This document shows positions 1-6,235 of a stretch of DNA of 7,078 nt, in pieces. The notes below the pieces were generated by a model. It saw nothing but the letters and a program-made list of their open reading frames with translations. It did not search any database and had not been told where the DNA came from. The number at the start of each line of letters is the position of its first letter. Positions within the stretch are counted from its first letter, which is position 1. Origin of the DNA: a bacterium (lineage in GTDB: Bacteria; Verrucomicrobiota; Verrucomicrobiae; Limisphaerales; J093). Location of the stretch: assembly GCA_021839785.1 (NCBI GenBank), contig JAKCAB010000697.1, forward strand, positions 1-7,078, in the 5' to 3' direction. The translations under genes and the position numbers were made by a program.

Positions 1-77
1 GGTGTCCCGGCGGGCCGATGCCGCAGGAAACAAGGAGTGGGCAAGCAGGCCGCTGCCCGGTGGACCCGTCCGCACGC
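1..77. other. window edge, downstream of the DUF1080 gene
   Basis: This is the region 3' of the minus-strand DUF1080 stop codon. No convincing gene is seen. A short inverted pair GGGCA/TGCCC (about 41-58) could form a weak 5-bp hairpin. It has no T-run, so a terminator is not supported. Confidence 0.3.
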
Positions 78-791
78 CTACGACTGCGGCACGCGGATCT
101 TCAGATTGCGGAACCACACCTCGCCGCCGTGGTCTTGGAGCAGGAGGTGGCCGCGGAGTTTTTCACCGAAGCCGGCCAAGTTCTTAAACTTGCTCTTCGC
201 CACCGCGGCCTTCACCTCCGCGCTGCCCAGCTCGTATGCGAGCGTTTTCTCGCCGTTCAGCCAGTGCTCGACGTGGTTGCCGCGGACCAGAATGCGCGAT
301 TCGTTGAACTGCCCGGCGGGGCGCAACTTGATCGACATCCGCGTCGGCAGCACGTCGTAGAAGCTCGCGGTGACGTGTTTGGTGGGCTGCTCCGAGGCTT
401 CGGGATCGTTCGCGGTGACGAGTTGGTATTCATGGCCGAGGGCGCTGTTGCGGTTCTCGGTGATGAAATACTTCACGCCGCTGTTGCCGTCAGGCGCGAG
501 CCGCCACTCGAAGCTCAATTCGAAGTCGTCGAAGCTGGCATCGGTGATGATGTCGCCGCCGCCGCCTTTGAGCGTGTGTTTGAGGCAACCGTCCTCGACC
601 ACCCACCCCTTGGTGGGAAAAGTCGCCTTCTTGAAGTTGCGCCAACCGGAGGTGGAGTGGCCGTCGAACAGCGGCTTCCAGCCGCCGGCCTTCTCGGCGT
701 CAGTGAGCGTGTTGTCCGCGGCGCGCGTGGGCCCCGAGAAGGCGGAGACGGCCAGCAGGGCCAGGGTTAGGAAGCGTAGGCGGGTGTTCAT
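78..791 (-). CDS. Secreted DUF1080 / 3-keto-disaccharide hydrolase-domain protein
   Basis: This 237-residue protein starts at the ATG 791-789 and ends at TAG 80-78. Residues 1-24 form a signal peptide (basic MNTRLRF, then a Leu/Ala/Val core, cleavage near TRA|AD), so it is exported. The mature part is one DUF1080 (PF06439) domain, a concanavalin-like beta-sandwich. The opening GGWKPLFDGHSTSGWR (36-51), DDFELSFEWR (88-97) with NSGVKYFI (103-110), HVEHWLNGEK (173-182) and the closing GHLLLQDHGGEVWFRNLKIR (214-233) are hallmarks. Some family members cleave 3-keto-glycosides, but many are uncharacterised carbohydrate-active or carbohydrate-binding proteins, so the substrate is unknown. The family is greatly expanded in Verrucomicrobiota and Planctomycetota. 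The open frame continues upstream to 920, but that part is Arg/Pro-rich and the signal peptide fixes the start at 791. No clear Shine-Dalgarno site is visible. It is probably functionally separate from the pilus genes. Confidence 0.9.
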   Translation of the reverse strand: MNTRLRFLTLALLAVSAFSGPTRAADNTLTDAEKAGGWKPLFDGHSTSGWRNFKKATFPTKGWVVEDGCLKHTLKGGGGDIITDASFDDFELSFEWRLAPDGNSGVKYFITENRNSALGHEYQLVTANDPEASEQPTKHVTASFYDVLPTRMSIKLRPAGQFNESRILVRGNHVEHWLNGEKTLAYELGSAEVKAAVAKSKFKNLAGFGEKLRGHLLLQDHGGEVWFRNLKIRVPQS

Positions 792-1055
792 GCGCCGGGG
801 ATGTAAACGGCGGGGCGACGCAGGGTCAAGTCTGGCGCCCGGCACCGCCGGTCCCTGGCAGCGCGGGCAGGTCCGCCAGCGCGGCACGGGATCCCTGACA
901 TTCAAAATCCCGAGGGGCATCGACGGGAACCGGGATTCCGCGGGCAGTGCCGGCTGTGTTGTGCCTCCTTACCGGGTTTCCAACGCCCGATCGGTTCGCC
1001 CCGGTTTCCGGGAATGCCGGCGCGCCAGCCGAAGGGGAGCGCCGGCCGCCGCCGC
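792..1055. other. intergenic region between pilus operon end and DUF1080 gene
   Basis: This 264-bp GC-rich stretch lies on the shared strand between the tip-protein stop and the DUF1080 start. It must hold any 3' end of the pilus transcript and any promoter of the DUF1080 gene. No confident promoter boxes are seen. A TAAGGAGG motif (minus strand, 971-964) has no start codon at a usable distance. The hairpin at 1016-1046 is listed separately. Confidence 0.5.
1016..1046 (-). terminator. possible hairpin terminator of the pilus operon
   Basis: A perfect 8-bp GC stem (GCCGGCGC 1016-1023 with GCGCCGGC 1039-1046, 15-nt loop) begins about 10 nt beyond the tip-protein stop codon. The position fits an operon terminator. 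There is no U-tract after it, and such a stem can arise by chance in GC-rich DNA, so the call is tentative. Confidence 0.3.
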
Positions 1056-1967
1056 TCAGTTCGCCACGACGGCGATGACGATTTGATCCTGGTAATCTCC
1101 GGCCGCTGCGTCGGCCAGGTTGCCGATGGTGATATCGATCGGGAGGCGCTCGCCGTCCGCCGACGAGGAAAGCCCGGCGGGCAGACTGATCTGGCGCCGG
1201 GTGGCCAGGTTGAGCCGGGTGCCGTTCACGGTGCAGACGTAGGGCACCTGGTCGGTGGTCGGCGTGGGGATGGCCTTCAGCACGCCGTTGTTGAGGGAAC
1301 TGAAGGTGAGGTTGCAGCCGGTGTTCCGGCGCACCAGCAGATCGCAACCCAGGCGCTGACCCTGGGTGAGGGTGCCGAAGTTGAGGTTCTGGCTGGTGCT
1401 GTCGCTGAAGCCCGAGCCGCGGGGCACGACCGCGAGGACGGCCTCCGGTATGACCACGGCGCTGAGGGTGATCGTGCGCGAGTTCATCGGATTGCCCGGG
1501 TCATTGTAGTTGCGGTAAACGCTGACCGTAATCGAGTCGGTATAGGTTCCCGGGAAAACGATCTGACCGGGCGGGATGCAGAAGAGGAAGGAGAGCGGAA
1601 TGCCGGTGCCGGCCTGTGCGTGGCTGCGGCCTGAAATGACCTCGTTGGCGGTGGCGCTGGGGGGCGCTTTAAGGATGAAACTCCGGGCGTTGGCGGGGTA
1701 GAGCTGGTAGTTGAGGCGGTTGAGGCCGGAACTCAGTTGGCGATTGAAGTTGCCCGTGGTGGTGGAAGGCCCGGCGGTGACGGCGTAAGCCCGGCTGCCG
1801 TTCTCCGTCTTGGCGAGGGTGAAGTTGACCGTGTTCGGATACTCGGTACCCGAAAAGCAACGGTAGCCGCCGGGCCAGGCCACGTTGCCGATTTGCAGCG
1901 CGTATTGGGCGAGGGCGCCGTCGAGCGCCGTGCCGAGCAGGAGCAGGCGAAAAAGGAAATGGCGCAT
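1056..1967 (-). CDS. Two-domain spore coat U (SCPU) tip protein of a chaperone-usher pilus, CsuE-like
   Basis: This 303-residue secreted protein has a signal peptide at 1-20 (MRHFLFR, Leu-rich core, GALA|QY). Two beta-sandwich halves follow. Domain 1 (about 21-155) has Cys37 and Cys130 and ends in the SCPU-type strand GTYTDSITVSV (140-150). Domain 2 (about 163-303) is a recognisable SCPU (PF05229) domain: LNFGTL (195-200), LLVRRNTGCNLTFSSLNNG (210-228), VPYVCTVNG (241-249) and a final strand GDYQDQIVIAVVAN. Its cysteines are 208, 218 and 245. In archaic chaperone-usher systems such as Acinetobacter Csu, the last gene encodes a two-domain tip adhesin of this build. Position and architecture match, so this is probably the tip subunit, with domain 1 the likely adhesive part (inference). 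The start is fixed by the signal peptide, a GGAG site and tight coupling to the usher, 2 nt upstream. The open frame continuing upstream to 4013 is only an overlap shadow of the usher gene. Confidence 0.87.
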   Translation of the reverse strand: MRHFLFRLLLLGTALDGALAQYALQIGNVAWPGGYRCFSGTEYPNTVNFTLAKTENGSRAYAVTAGPSTTTGNFNRQLSSGLNRLNYQLYPANARSFILKAPPSATANEVISGRSHAQAGTGIPLSFLFCIPPGQIVFPGTYTDSITVSVYRNYNDPGNPMNSRTITLSAVVIPEAVLAVVPRGSGFSDSTSQNLNFGTLTQGQRLGCDLLVRRNTGCNLTFSSLNNGVLKAIPTPTTDQVPYVCTVNGTRLNLATRRQISLPAGLSSSADGERLPIDITIGNLADAAAGDYQDQIVIAVVAN

Positions 1968-1969
1968 GG

Positions 1970-4357
1970 TTACTCCGTGGTGGGGATCCGAACGGGGCCG
2001 AGGTTGACGTCGATGTTCTTGTCCGTGGGGATGGCGAGGGTGAAAGGAGCCTCCGGATGGTTGTCCAGCGTTCCCTGGCAGGGGCCGGCGGGCAGCCCGT
2101 GCAGATAAGCCAGACCCTCGCGATCGGTGATGAACTCCACCGGGGCGCCGTTCGCCGCCGTCACCGTGCCCGTCTGCAGGGCCGCGGGTTTCCCGTCGGC
2201 CCACAGCAGCGTCAGCGTGACGTTGGCGGAGGAGGCGTGGCCCAGGCGAACGAGGGTGCCGCTGCGGTAGGTGGGCTGGAGCAGGAGGTCGCCCTCTTGC
2301 GGGTCGAACTCGGCGTCGGGCTGCCGGGGTTCGACCCGCACCGGGGTGTTGTAATACCCGGTCAACTCCGGCAGGACGGCCGGGCCGAGCCAGCTTTCCT
2401 GCGCGGCATACCGCCCGGCTTGGGGGTACACCCCCACCCCGCCCTCCGCGTGGAGACTGCCGGTGCTCTCGACCAGGGCGAAGGAGTCCACCACCGGTCG
2501 GGAAACCCCGAATGCTCCGCCCGCATAGACCAGCGCGGTGCCCCAACGCAAGCTGGTGCGGCCTTCGCCGGTGCTCTGGAAATCCTGGCTGAGCAGGAGT
2601 TCGGCCCGCCGGCCGAAGTAACGCCCGTTGCCATAAACGCCCTGGGCGTCCGCCGTGGTCTGCACCCCCAGCATGCCGCTGAAGCTTTCCACGTTGCCGG
2701 GGGGGGTGTATTGCAGCTCGGTGCGCGTGCTGTGAAGGGTGGTATCGTGGCGGGCATAGGCCTGGATGCCCCGGCCCAGATTGAGGGTGACAGAGAGAAA
2801 GCCGGCCCACGCCGCGGCCTGGGCCGGGCCCGCTTGATGTTGCAGCGTGAGGTCGGCGCTGAACTGCCGCCACCGGTACCCGCCGGTCACGCTGTAGGAC
2901 CGCAGTTGGGTGGCGCCCCGCTGGAGTTGCTCGCCGTACGCCAGGCCGGCGCTGAAGTGCTCGCCGAGGCGCTGCGAATACCGCCCCTGCCAATCCCAGG
3001 TTTCGCCCCGCGAGGGAGGGGAAAAAGAGAACGGGTCGGCGAAGCCGTGGCGGTCGCTGGCATGGCGGACCGCGAGGCTCGCCACGGCATTGGCGAAGAC
3101 GCTGTCCGCCGGGGCGTAATACCGATACTGCAACCGTTCGGCGTGGCCCAGGCCCAGACCGCGGTTGCGCGTGAAGGCCGAATCCGCGGCGAACACGCCC
3201 ACGGGCGTGTTGAGCACCACTTCGGCGCCGGCCTGCTGGGCGTCGGGCGTGGCCTGGCCGTTGAACCCGGCGGTGAGGGTGTCGGTGAACCCCCAACGAT
3301 AGAAGGCGCTGGCGGCCGGGGCGGACTTGTATTCGTACGCGGGCGTGTCCGGTTGCGGGCGGCTCGGCAGGCCGACCGCGTAGTTGAATTCCGTTTCGCC
3401 GCCCTTGAGCAGGCCCGGATCGTAATAGAAGGTGGCGTTGATGTACTCCACGCGCCCCACCGGGTCGGTGAGGCGCAGGACCACGTCGTTGGCGCCGCCC
3501 GTCAGTGGAAAATCGCTGATCCGATGGGGCCCGGCCTTCAGTTGCCGGGTCTGGACCAGGTGCCCGTTGACGAGGATTTCCACCTGGGAATCTTCCTGGA
3601 GTTGGAAGGCGGTTTGCCCCAGCGGGCTGGTGACCCGGTAAGGCTGGAGCCGGTTCTCCCGGGACAGGGACAAGCCGGCCATCGGAATGAATCCCTGGAA
3701 GCCGGTCACGGGGTACTGGAGGTCGCCCAAGGTCCAGCGCCGGCGGTGCTCCGGCTGGTCCCACACCAGCCGCGTGTCGCGTTTCTCCCAGGGCTTGTCG
3801 GGCGCGGGATTGACCGCCGTCTCGTTTTCCAGCACCCAGCCGCGCAGATTGAAGGCGTTTTCGAACGCGACCTGGGGCTCGGCGAAACCCGACGTCGTGA
3901 AGCGGCGGCCCTCCCGGTAGTCCACGCCCCCGCGCACGTTCAGGTAAGCCGAGAACTCGCTCGGCGGCACGGGGCGGTTCGCCTGCACCGCCGGGGTGCC
4001 GATGAGGTGCCACGTTTCCGGCCGCCGTTCCGCCGGCGGAACGCTCAAATGCAGGGCCAGATTCGAAAAATCGAACCGCACGCGCACGCCGGCGGCCTCG
4101 AGTTGCGCGGGGCTGACCCAGACGCGGTTGGGGTCGGGCAGTTTCCCGAACCAGTCCGGGGCGAGCACCTCGGCCAACCGCCCACGCACCGGCCGAAGGT
4201 CCACCGCCACGAGGTCCGTGTCGCCGAGACGGGCGTTGACCTCGCCCAGATCCTGCCCGTTCAACGTGACGGGCAGGGGCAGGGTCTGCACCGCCGCCTC
4301 GGCCGGCGCCATCATCGACAGGAAAAACACAATCAAGACGCGCCAGACATGGCTCAT
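1970..4357 (-). CDS. Outer-membrane usher of a chaperone-usher pilus (FimD/PapC/CsuD family)
   Basis: This 795-residue protein forms the outer-membrane pore that recruits chaperone-subunit complexes and secretes the growing fibre. Residues 1-21 are a signal peptide (MSHVWRVLIVFFLSMMAPAEA). An N-terminal chaperone-binding domain (about 24-125) contains LPVTLNGQDLGEVNARL. The barrel starts near 135, and GDLQYPVTGFQGFIPMAGLS (211-230) is the usual conserved stretch in its early strands. The plug domain (about 243-312) carries SQVEILVNGHLVQTRQLKAG and GPHRISDFPLTGG, followed by YYDPGLLKGGETEFNYAVG at the return to the barrel. The last about 99 residues (697-795) form the C-terminal beta domain (YRSGTLVRLG to VNLGPVRI). 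The length is normal for ushers and no frame break is seen. The start overlaps the chaperone stop by an ATGA, so translation is probably coupled; no clear Shine-Dalgarno site is visible. Its presence implies an outer membrane. The family is certain; assignment to the archaic (sigma/Csu) clade rests on the SCPU partners. Confidence 0.95.
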   Translation of the reverse strand: MSHVWRVLIVFFLSMMAPAEAAVQTLPLPVTLNGQDLGEVNARLGDTDLVAVDLRPVRGRLAEVLAPDWFGKLPDPNRVWVSPAQLEAAGVRVRFDFSNLALHLSVPPAERRPETWHLIGTPAVQANRPVPPSEFSAYLNVRGGVDYREGRRFTTSGFAEPQVAFENAFNLRGWVLENETAVNPAPDKPWEKRDTRLVWDQPEHRRRWTLGDLQYPVTGFQGFIPMAGLSLSRENRLQPYRVTSPLGQTAFQLQEDSQVEILVNGHLVQTRQLKAGPHRISDFPLTGGANDVVLRLTDPVGRVEYINATFYYDPGLLKGGETEFNYAVGLPSRPQPDTPAYEYKSAPAASAFYRWGFTDTLTAGFNGQATPDAQQAGAEVVLNTPVGVFAADSAFTRNRGLGLGHAERLQYRYYAPADSVFANAVASLAVRHASDRHGFADPFSFSPPSRGETWDWQGRYSQRLGEHFSAGLAYGEQLQRGATQLRSYSVTGGYRWRQFSADLTLQHQAGPAQAAAWAGFLSVTLNLGRGIQAYARHDTTLHSTRTELQYTPPGNVESFSGMLGVQTTADAQGVYGNGRYFGRRAELLLSQDFQSTGEGRTSLRWGTALVYAGGAFGVSRPVVDSFALVESTGSLHAEGGVGVYPQAGRYAAQESWLGPAVLPELTGYYNTPVRVEPRQPDAEFDPQEGDLLLQPTYRSGTLVRLGHASSANVTLTLLWADGKPAALQTGTVTAANGAPVEFITDREGLAYLHGLPAGPCQGTLDNHPEAPFTLAIPTDKNIDVNLGPVRIPTTE
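1973..1976 (-). promoter_or_regulatory. ribosome binding site of the tip gene, inside the usher 3' end
   Basis: GGAG on the minus strand lies 5 nt before the ATG at 1967 and directly abuts the usher TAA stop (1972-1970). A ribosome finishing the usher would cover this site, which suggests translational coupling. The site decides the start in favour of the signal-peptide methionine. Confidence 0.65.
4354..4357 (-). other. ATGA stop/start overlap coupling chaperone and usher
   Basis: On the minus strand the usher ATG (4357-4355) shares bases with the chaperone TGA (4356-4354). This 4-nt overlap is the classic arrangement for translational coupling and supports co-transcription of the two partners. 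Confidence 0.85.
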
Positions 4358-5073
4358 TCGTGGGCGGTCAAGCGCGCCCGGTAGCTGGGTTCGCTGAAGT
4401 CGGCGGGCAACGTCAGGACAAACCGCCGCGTGTGCCCGGCCAGCACGTTTGCCCCGGCGAGGGGACGCAGGACCTCCGCGGCCACCTCCCGGCTTCGGCC
4501 GGCCGCGTCGGTGAGGGTCAGCGTCGGGTCCACGAGGTTTTGATGGGCCTGGCCCGAATTGACCACGGTCAGGAGCCAGGTGTGGGGGCCGGACCGGGTA
4601 AAGGCGGTGGCCTCGAGGGTGGGCCGGGCCTTCGGCGGCCGCACATAGACGGCGGCCACGTAGCGCAACTGGAACTTGATTTGGACCTTGTTCGTCTCCG
4701 GCGTGAAGTTGACCGGCAACTCCTCGGCGACCAGCCGGAACGCCCGCTCGCCCTCGGGATTGGACGGGCCGCGCCACACCACGCGCACCATCTGACTTTT
4801 GCCGGGGGCGATGGCCCCCTGCGGCGGAAACACGGTGAAGAGGCCGGCGGCCGGCGAATTCGTTTCCTTCCCGTCCGCGTCCAGATCCCAGGTGAGCACC
4901 CGGATTTCAAACGCCACCCGGTTGGAGGACTCGTTGGCCACCCGGAAAGTCTGCGCGACCCCCTTTCCCTTCGGAGCGAACGTCACGGACATGGGGACCA
5001 GCGTAAACGCGCCGGCGACCGTCGTGGCGAAACCCAGTCCCAGAATCAACCGCCACAGACAAGGAATACGCAT
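4354..5073 (-). CDS. Periplasmic pilus-assembly chaperone (PapD/FimC/CsuC family)
   Basis: This 239-residue periplasmic protein should bind unfolded pilin and tip subunits by donor-strand complementation and hand them to the usher. A signal peptide (MRIPCLWRLILGLGFATTVAGA, 1-22) precedes the first Ig-like domain (PF00345; about 23-148): FTLVPMSVTFAPKGKG, FRVANESSNRVAFEIRV (43-59), VFPPQGAIAPGKSQMVRVVW (81-100), FRLVAEELPV (112-121) and the closing strand with LRYVAAVYVRP (136-146). The second domain (about 150-239) includes HTWLLTVVNSGQAHQNLVD (164-182) and a final SYRARLTA strand. The length is typical. The methionine at 5073 was chosen over a TTG at 5121 because the signal peptide begins there; only a weak AGG lies upstream. 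The gene starts a tight chaperone-usher-tip block. Repeat module A begins a few bases before its start codon, so any own promoter would lie inside that repeat. I see no convincing one. Confidence 0.92.
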   Translation of the reverse strand: MRIPCLWRLILGLGFATTVAGAFTLVPMSVTFAPKGKGVAQTFRVANESSNRVAFEIRVLTWDLDADGKETNSPAAGLFTVFPPQGAIAPGKSQMVRVVWRGPSNPEGERAFRLVAEELPVNFTPETNKVQIKFQLRYVAAVYVRPPKARPTLEATAFTRSGPHTWLLTVVNSGQAHQNLVDPTLTLTDAAGRSREVAAEVLRPLAGANVLAGHTRRFVLTLPADFSEPSYRARLTAHE

Positions 5074-5104
5074 GATTTTTGAACCTGAAAACCGCCGAGG
5101 GGCG

Positions 5105-5158
5105 GGTATGGGGTCAGACAAGTTCTTTTTTTAGAAGCTGCTTTTTCTCGGTCGCACC
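5105..5158. repeat. segment unique to module A
   Basis: This stretch is missing from module B, where the flanking landmarks lie much closer together. It contains GGGGTCAGACAAGTTC and then T-rich DNA. The GGGGTCAGAC core resembles dispersed repeat units sometimes found near REP-associated transposases, but that is a memory-based impression with low certainty. It lies just upstream of the chaperone gene. Confidence 0.35.
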
Positions 5159-5188
5159 GATGAACGCAGAGCCGACCCGGACAATCAA

Positions 5189-5217
5189 GATTTTTGAGTG
5201 CCGGATTTTTGAGTGCC
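5189..5217. repeat. 15-bp tandem duplication in module A
   Basis: GATTTTTGAGTGCC occurs at 5189-5202 and again at 5204-5217, period 15. Module B has a single diverged equivalent (GATGTTGAGTG, from 6463). Confidence 0.9.
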
Positions 5218-5222
5218 AAGGG

Positions 5223-5240
5223 CCGGTTCGCCGGTTCGCC
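5223..5240. repeat. 8-bp tandem duplication in module A
   Basis: CCGGTTCG is repeated head to tail (5223-5230 and 5231-5238), followed by CC. Module B has one copy (6481-6488). Confidence 0.85.
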
Positions 5241-5345
5241 AGGGCCGCGCTAAAGTCGGTTCGGTCCCTTCCCAATCCGAAACCCGAAGACCGAAAGCCG
5301 AAAGCAATCCGCAGTCCCGAATCCACAGCTTCCCCAGCGGAGCCG

Positions 5346-5609
5346 CCGCCCCGCGGATCGAGCCATTCTCGGATTTCGGATTTCGGATTTCGCGGCGGCC
5401 CGCGGTTCCCTCTCTTGGGGGAGAGGGTTAGGGTGAGGGCGAGCCCGGGTTCTCCCTGCCATCGGCCGGACTTAGCACCGCCCCGCGGATCGAGCCATTC
5501 TCGGATTTCGGATTTCGGATTTCGCGGCGGCCCGCGGTTCCCTCTCCTGGGGGAGAGGGTTAGGGTGAGGGCGAGCCCGGGTTCTCCCTGCCATCGGCCG
5601 GACTTAGCG
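5346..5609 (+). repeat. two tandem copies of a 132-bp unit
   Basis: Unit 1 (5346-5477) and unit 2 (5478-5609) are head to tail and differ at only two positions (T5415/C5547 and A5477/G5609). Each contains three heptamer-type GGATTTC repeats, a GC-rich link, a REP-like hairpin (5408-5427 and 5540-5559) and the sequence GGTTAGGGTGAGGGCGAG. Module B has one diverged copy. The near identity points to a recent duplication. Translated open frames across it give the familiar spurious LTLTLSP-type peptide and are not genes. Confidence 0.95.
5540..5559. repeat. REP-like hairpin in the repeat unit (also at 5408-5427; degraded at 6682-6700)
   Basis: CCCTCTCC and GGAGAGGG form a perfect 8-bp stem with a TGGG loop. 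In the first unit the single T/C change keeps the stem as a G-U pair (T5415 with G5420). In module B the stem is shortened to 5 bp by an A replacing G at 6698. Such hairpins can act as transcript-stabilising or terminating structures, but no function is shown here. Confidence 0.6.
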
Positions 5610-5628
5610 CCGCCCTGCCGATTCACCC

Positions 5629-5649
5629 CGCGGGTGAAACCCACCCGCG
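5629..5649 (-). terminator. hairpin downstream of the pilin gene, possible terminator or attenuator
   Basis: A perfect 8-bp stem CGCGGGTG/CACCCGCG with a 5-nt loop lies about 87 nt after the pilin stop codon on its strand, before module A. No U-run follows, so a classical terminator is not proven. It could reduce read-through from the pilin gene to the chaperone and usher genes, or stabilise the 3' end of the pilin mRNA. Confidence 0.4.
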
Positions 5650-5735
5650 CCGGCAAACCCTTTCCCCTCGGCGTCCATCGGCCCCGACCCGGCTCCGGTG
5701 GCGCGCGGCGCTTCTTGGCCCGAAAGCCGACCCCG

Positions 5736-6224
5736 CTAGTTGGCGGCAATCGTCAGGGTCAACGTGTCGCTGTAGGTATCCGCGTTGACCCAAGTCGACG
5801 AAATCGTGACGGACAAGTTCTTGTTCACCCCACTCCCGCCTGTCTTCGCAGTGGCGCTGGTTACGGTCGCTTCTCCACCGCTCAGAGTTACGGCGGCACC
5901 GTCATACTCCATCGAGTAGTTCACCGTGTCGGTGTTGTCTCCCGTCCCATTCAGTTTGGCTTGAGCGCCGACAGCATTTTCGCTTTCGAGCGTGACGGTG
6001 TAGCCGGTCTTTTTATTACACTTTTCGTTCACGATGGCAATCACCGTATCCGTCACCCCGCTGGCGATGTCCAGAGTGTTGAATCCCGTTTGCGACGTCA
6101 CTGTGATCGAGGTGCTCACGGCCACCGTTCCACTGGGGGTGATCGACCCCGTCGTAGCGGCCAGACTCGTCAGCCCGGTAGCGATCAGTGCGAGCGCGAT
6201 GAGGTCATTTCTCAGGTTTTTCAT
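5736..6224 (-). CDS. Probable major pilin subunit, SCPU-like secreted protein
   Basis: This 162-residue protein has a signal peptide (MKNLRNDLIALALIATGLTSLA, about 1-22) and a small Thr/Ser/Val-rich beta domain. Features are a Gly/Thr-rich N-terminal segment with alternating hydrophobics (TPSGTVAVSTSITV, 29-42) that could serve as donor strand, FNTLDIASGVTDTVIAIVNE (48-67), KCNKKTGYTVTLESENA (68-84), NYSMEYDGAAVTL (102-114) and the final strand TYSDTLTLTIAAN (150-162). The last two resemble SCPU-family subunits, and the tip protein ends with a related strand (IVIAVVAN). It has one cysteine only (Cys69), whereas classical SCPU pilins have a disulfide pair. From memory, relatives near other ushers often have Ser there. 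A hand count over 5761-6224 gives about 57% GC, against 68-77% in sampled usher lines. The ATG at 6224 was chosen for the signal peptide and a GGAA 6 nt upstream; a TTG at 6275 would add a Lys/Arg-rich extension encoded by leader repeats. The pilin role is inferred from context. Confidence 0.75.
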   Translation of the reverse strand: MKNLRNDLIALALIATGLTSLAATTGSITPSGTVAVSTSITVTSQTGFNTLDIASGVTDTVIAIVNEKCNKKTGYTVTLESENAVGAQAKLNGTGDNTDTVNYSMEYDGAAVTLSGGEATVTSATAKTGGSGVNKNLSVTISSTWVNADTYSDTLTLTIAAN

Positions 6225-6235
6225 GTGCTTTTCCG

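Larger units (their letters stand above)
5080..5616 (+). repeat. composite intergenic repeat, module A (expanded copy)
   Basis: This non-coding block between chaperone and pilin is related along its length to module B (6406-6763) in the same orientation. Shared landmarks in order are GAACCTG(A/G)AAACCGCCGAGG (5081 / 6407), TGAACGCAGA (5161 / 6435), CCGGTTCGCC, GGGCCGCGCTAAAGTCGG (5243 / 6493), AATCCGAAACCCGAAGACCG (5274), GAGCCATTCTCGGA, a GGTTAGGGTGAGGGCGAG stretch, and GCCATCGGCCGGACTT. Compared with B it carries a 54-bp extra segment and tandem duplications of 8, 15 and 132 bp. The landmarks match dispersed repeats typical of PVC-group and other environmental genomes, from memory. It fills most of the 662-bp gap, and no gene is supported in it. 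Confidence 0.85.

Noticed and set aside
18..770. Plus-strand open frames opposite the DUF1080 gene
   Set aside because: They are shadows of a confidently recognised gene.
964..971. Perfect Shine-Dalgarno-like TAAGGAGG on the minus strand
   Set aside because: No ATG, GTG or TTG follows at a suitable distance, and the next in-frame ATG (920) is over 40 nt away.
826..1347. Minus-strand open frame across the DUF1080/tip intergenic region
   Set aside because: It overlaps the tip gene out of frame, has an Arg/Pro/Ala-rich composition, and shows no domain or start signal.
1968..4013. Upstream extension of the tip-protein reading frame
   Set aside because: It is Arg/Pro-rich out-of-frame translation of the usher. 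The signal peptide and GGAG site place the real start at 1967.
2057..4384. 775-codon plus-strand open frame opposite the usher
   Set aside because: It is antisense to a clear usher gene. Long antisense frames are expected in GC-rich coding DNA, and the product is low-complexity Gly/Arg/Ala-rich with no domain or signal peptide.
5074..5121. TTG start extending the chaperone by 16 residues
   Set aside because: The extension precedes a complete signal peptide and lies in repeat DNA. ATG 5073 is preferred.
5105..5158. Insertion sequence remnant
   Set aside because: There is no transposase fragment or paired terminal repeat, only a short motif resembling dispersed repeats, so it is left as an unexplained segment.
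5346..5609. CRISPR array
   Set aside because: There are two directly abutting 132-bp units with no spacers, so this is a plain tandem duplication.
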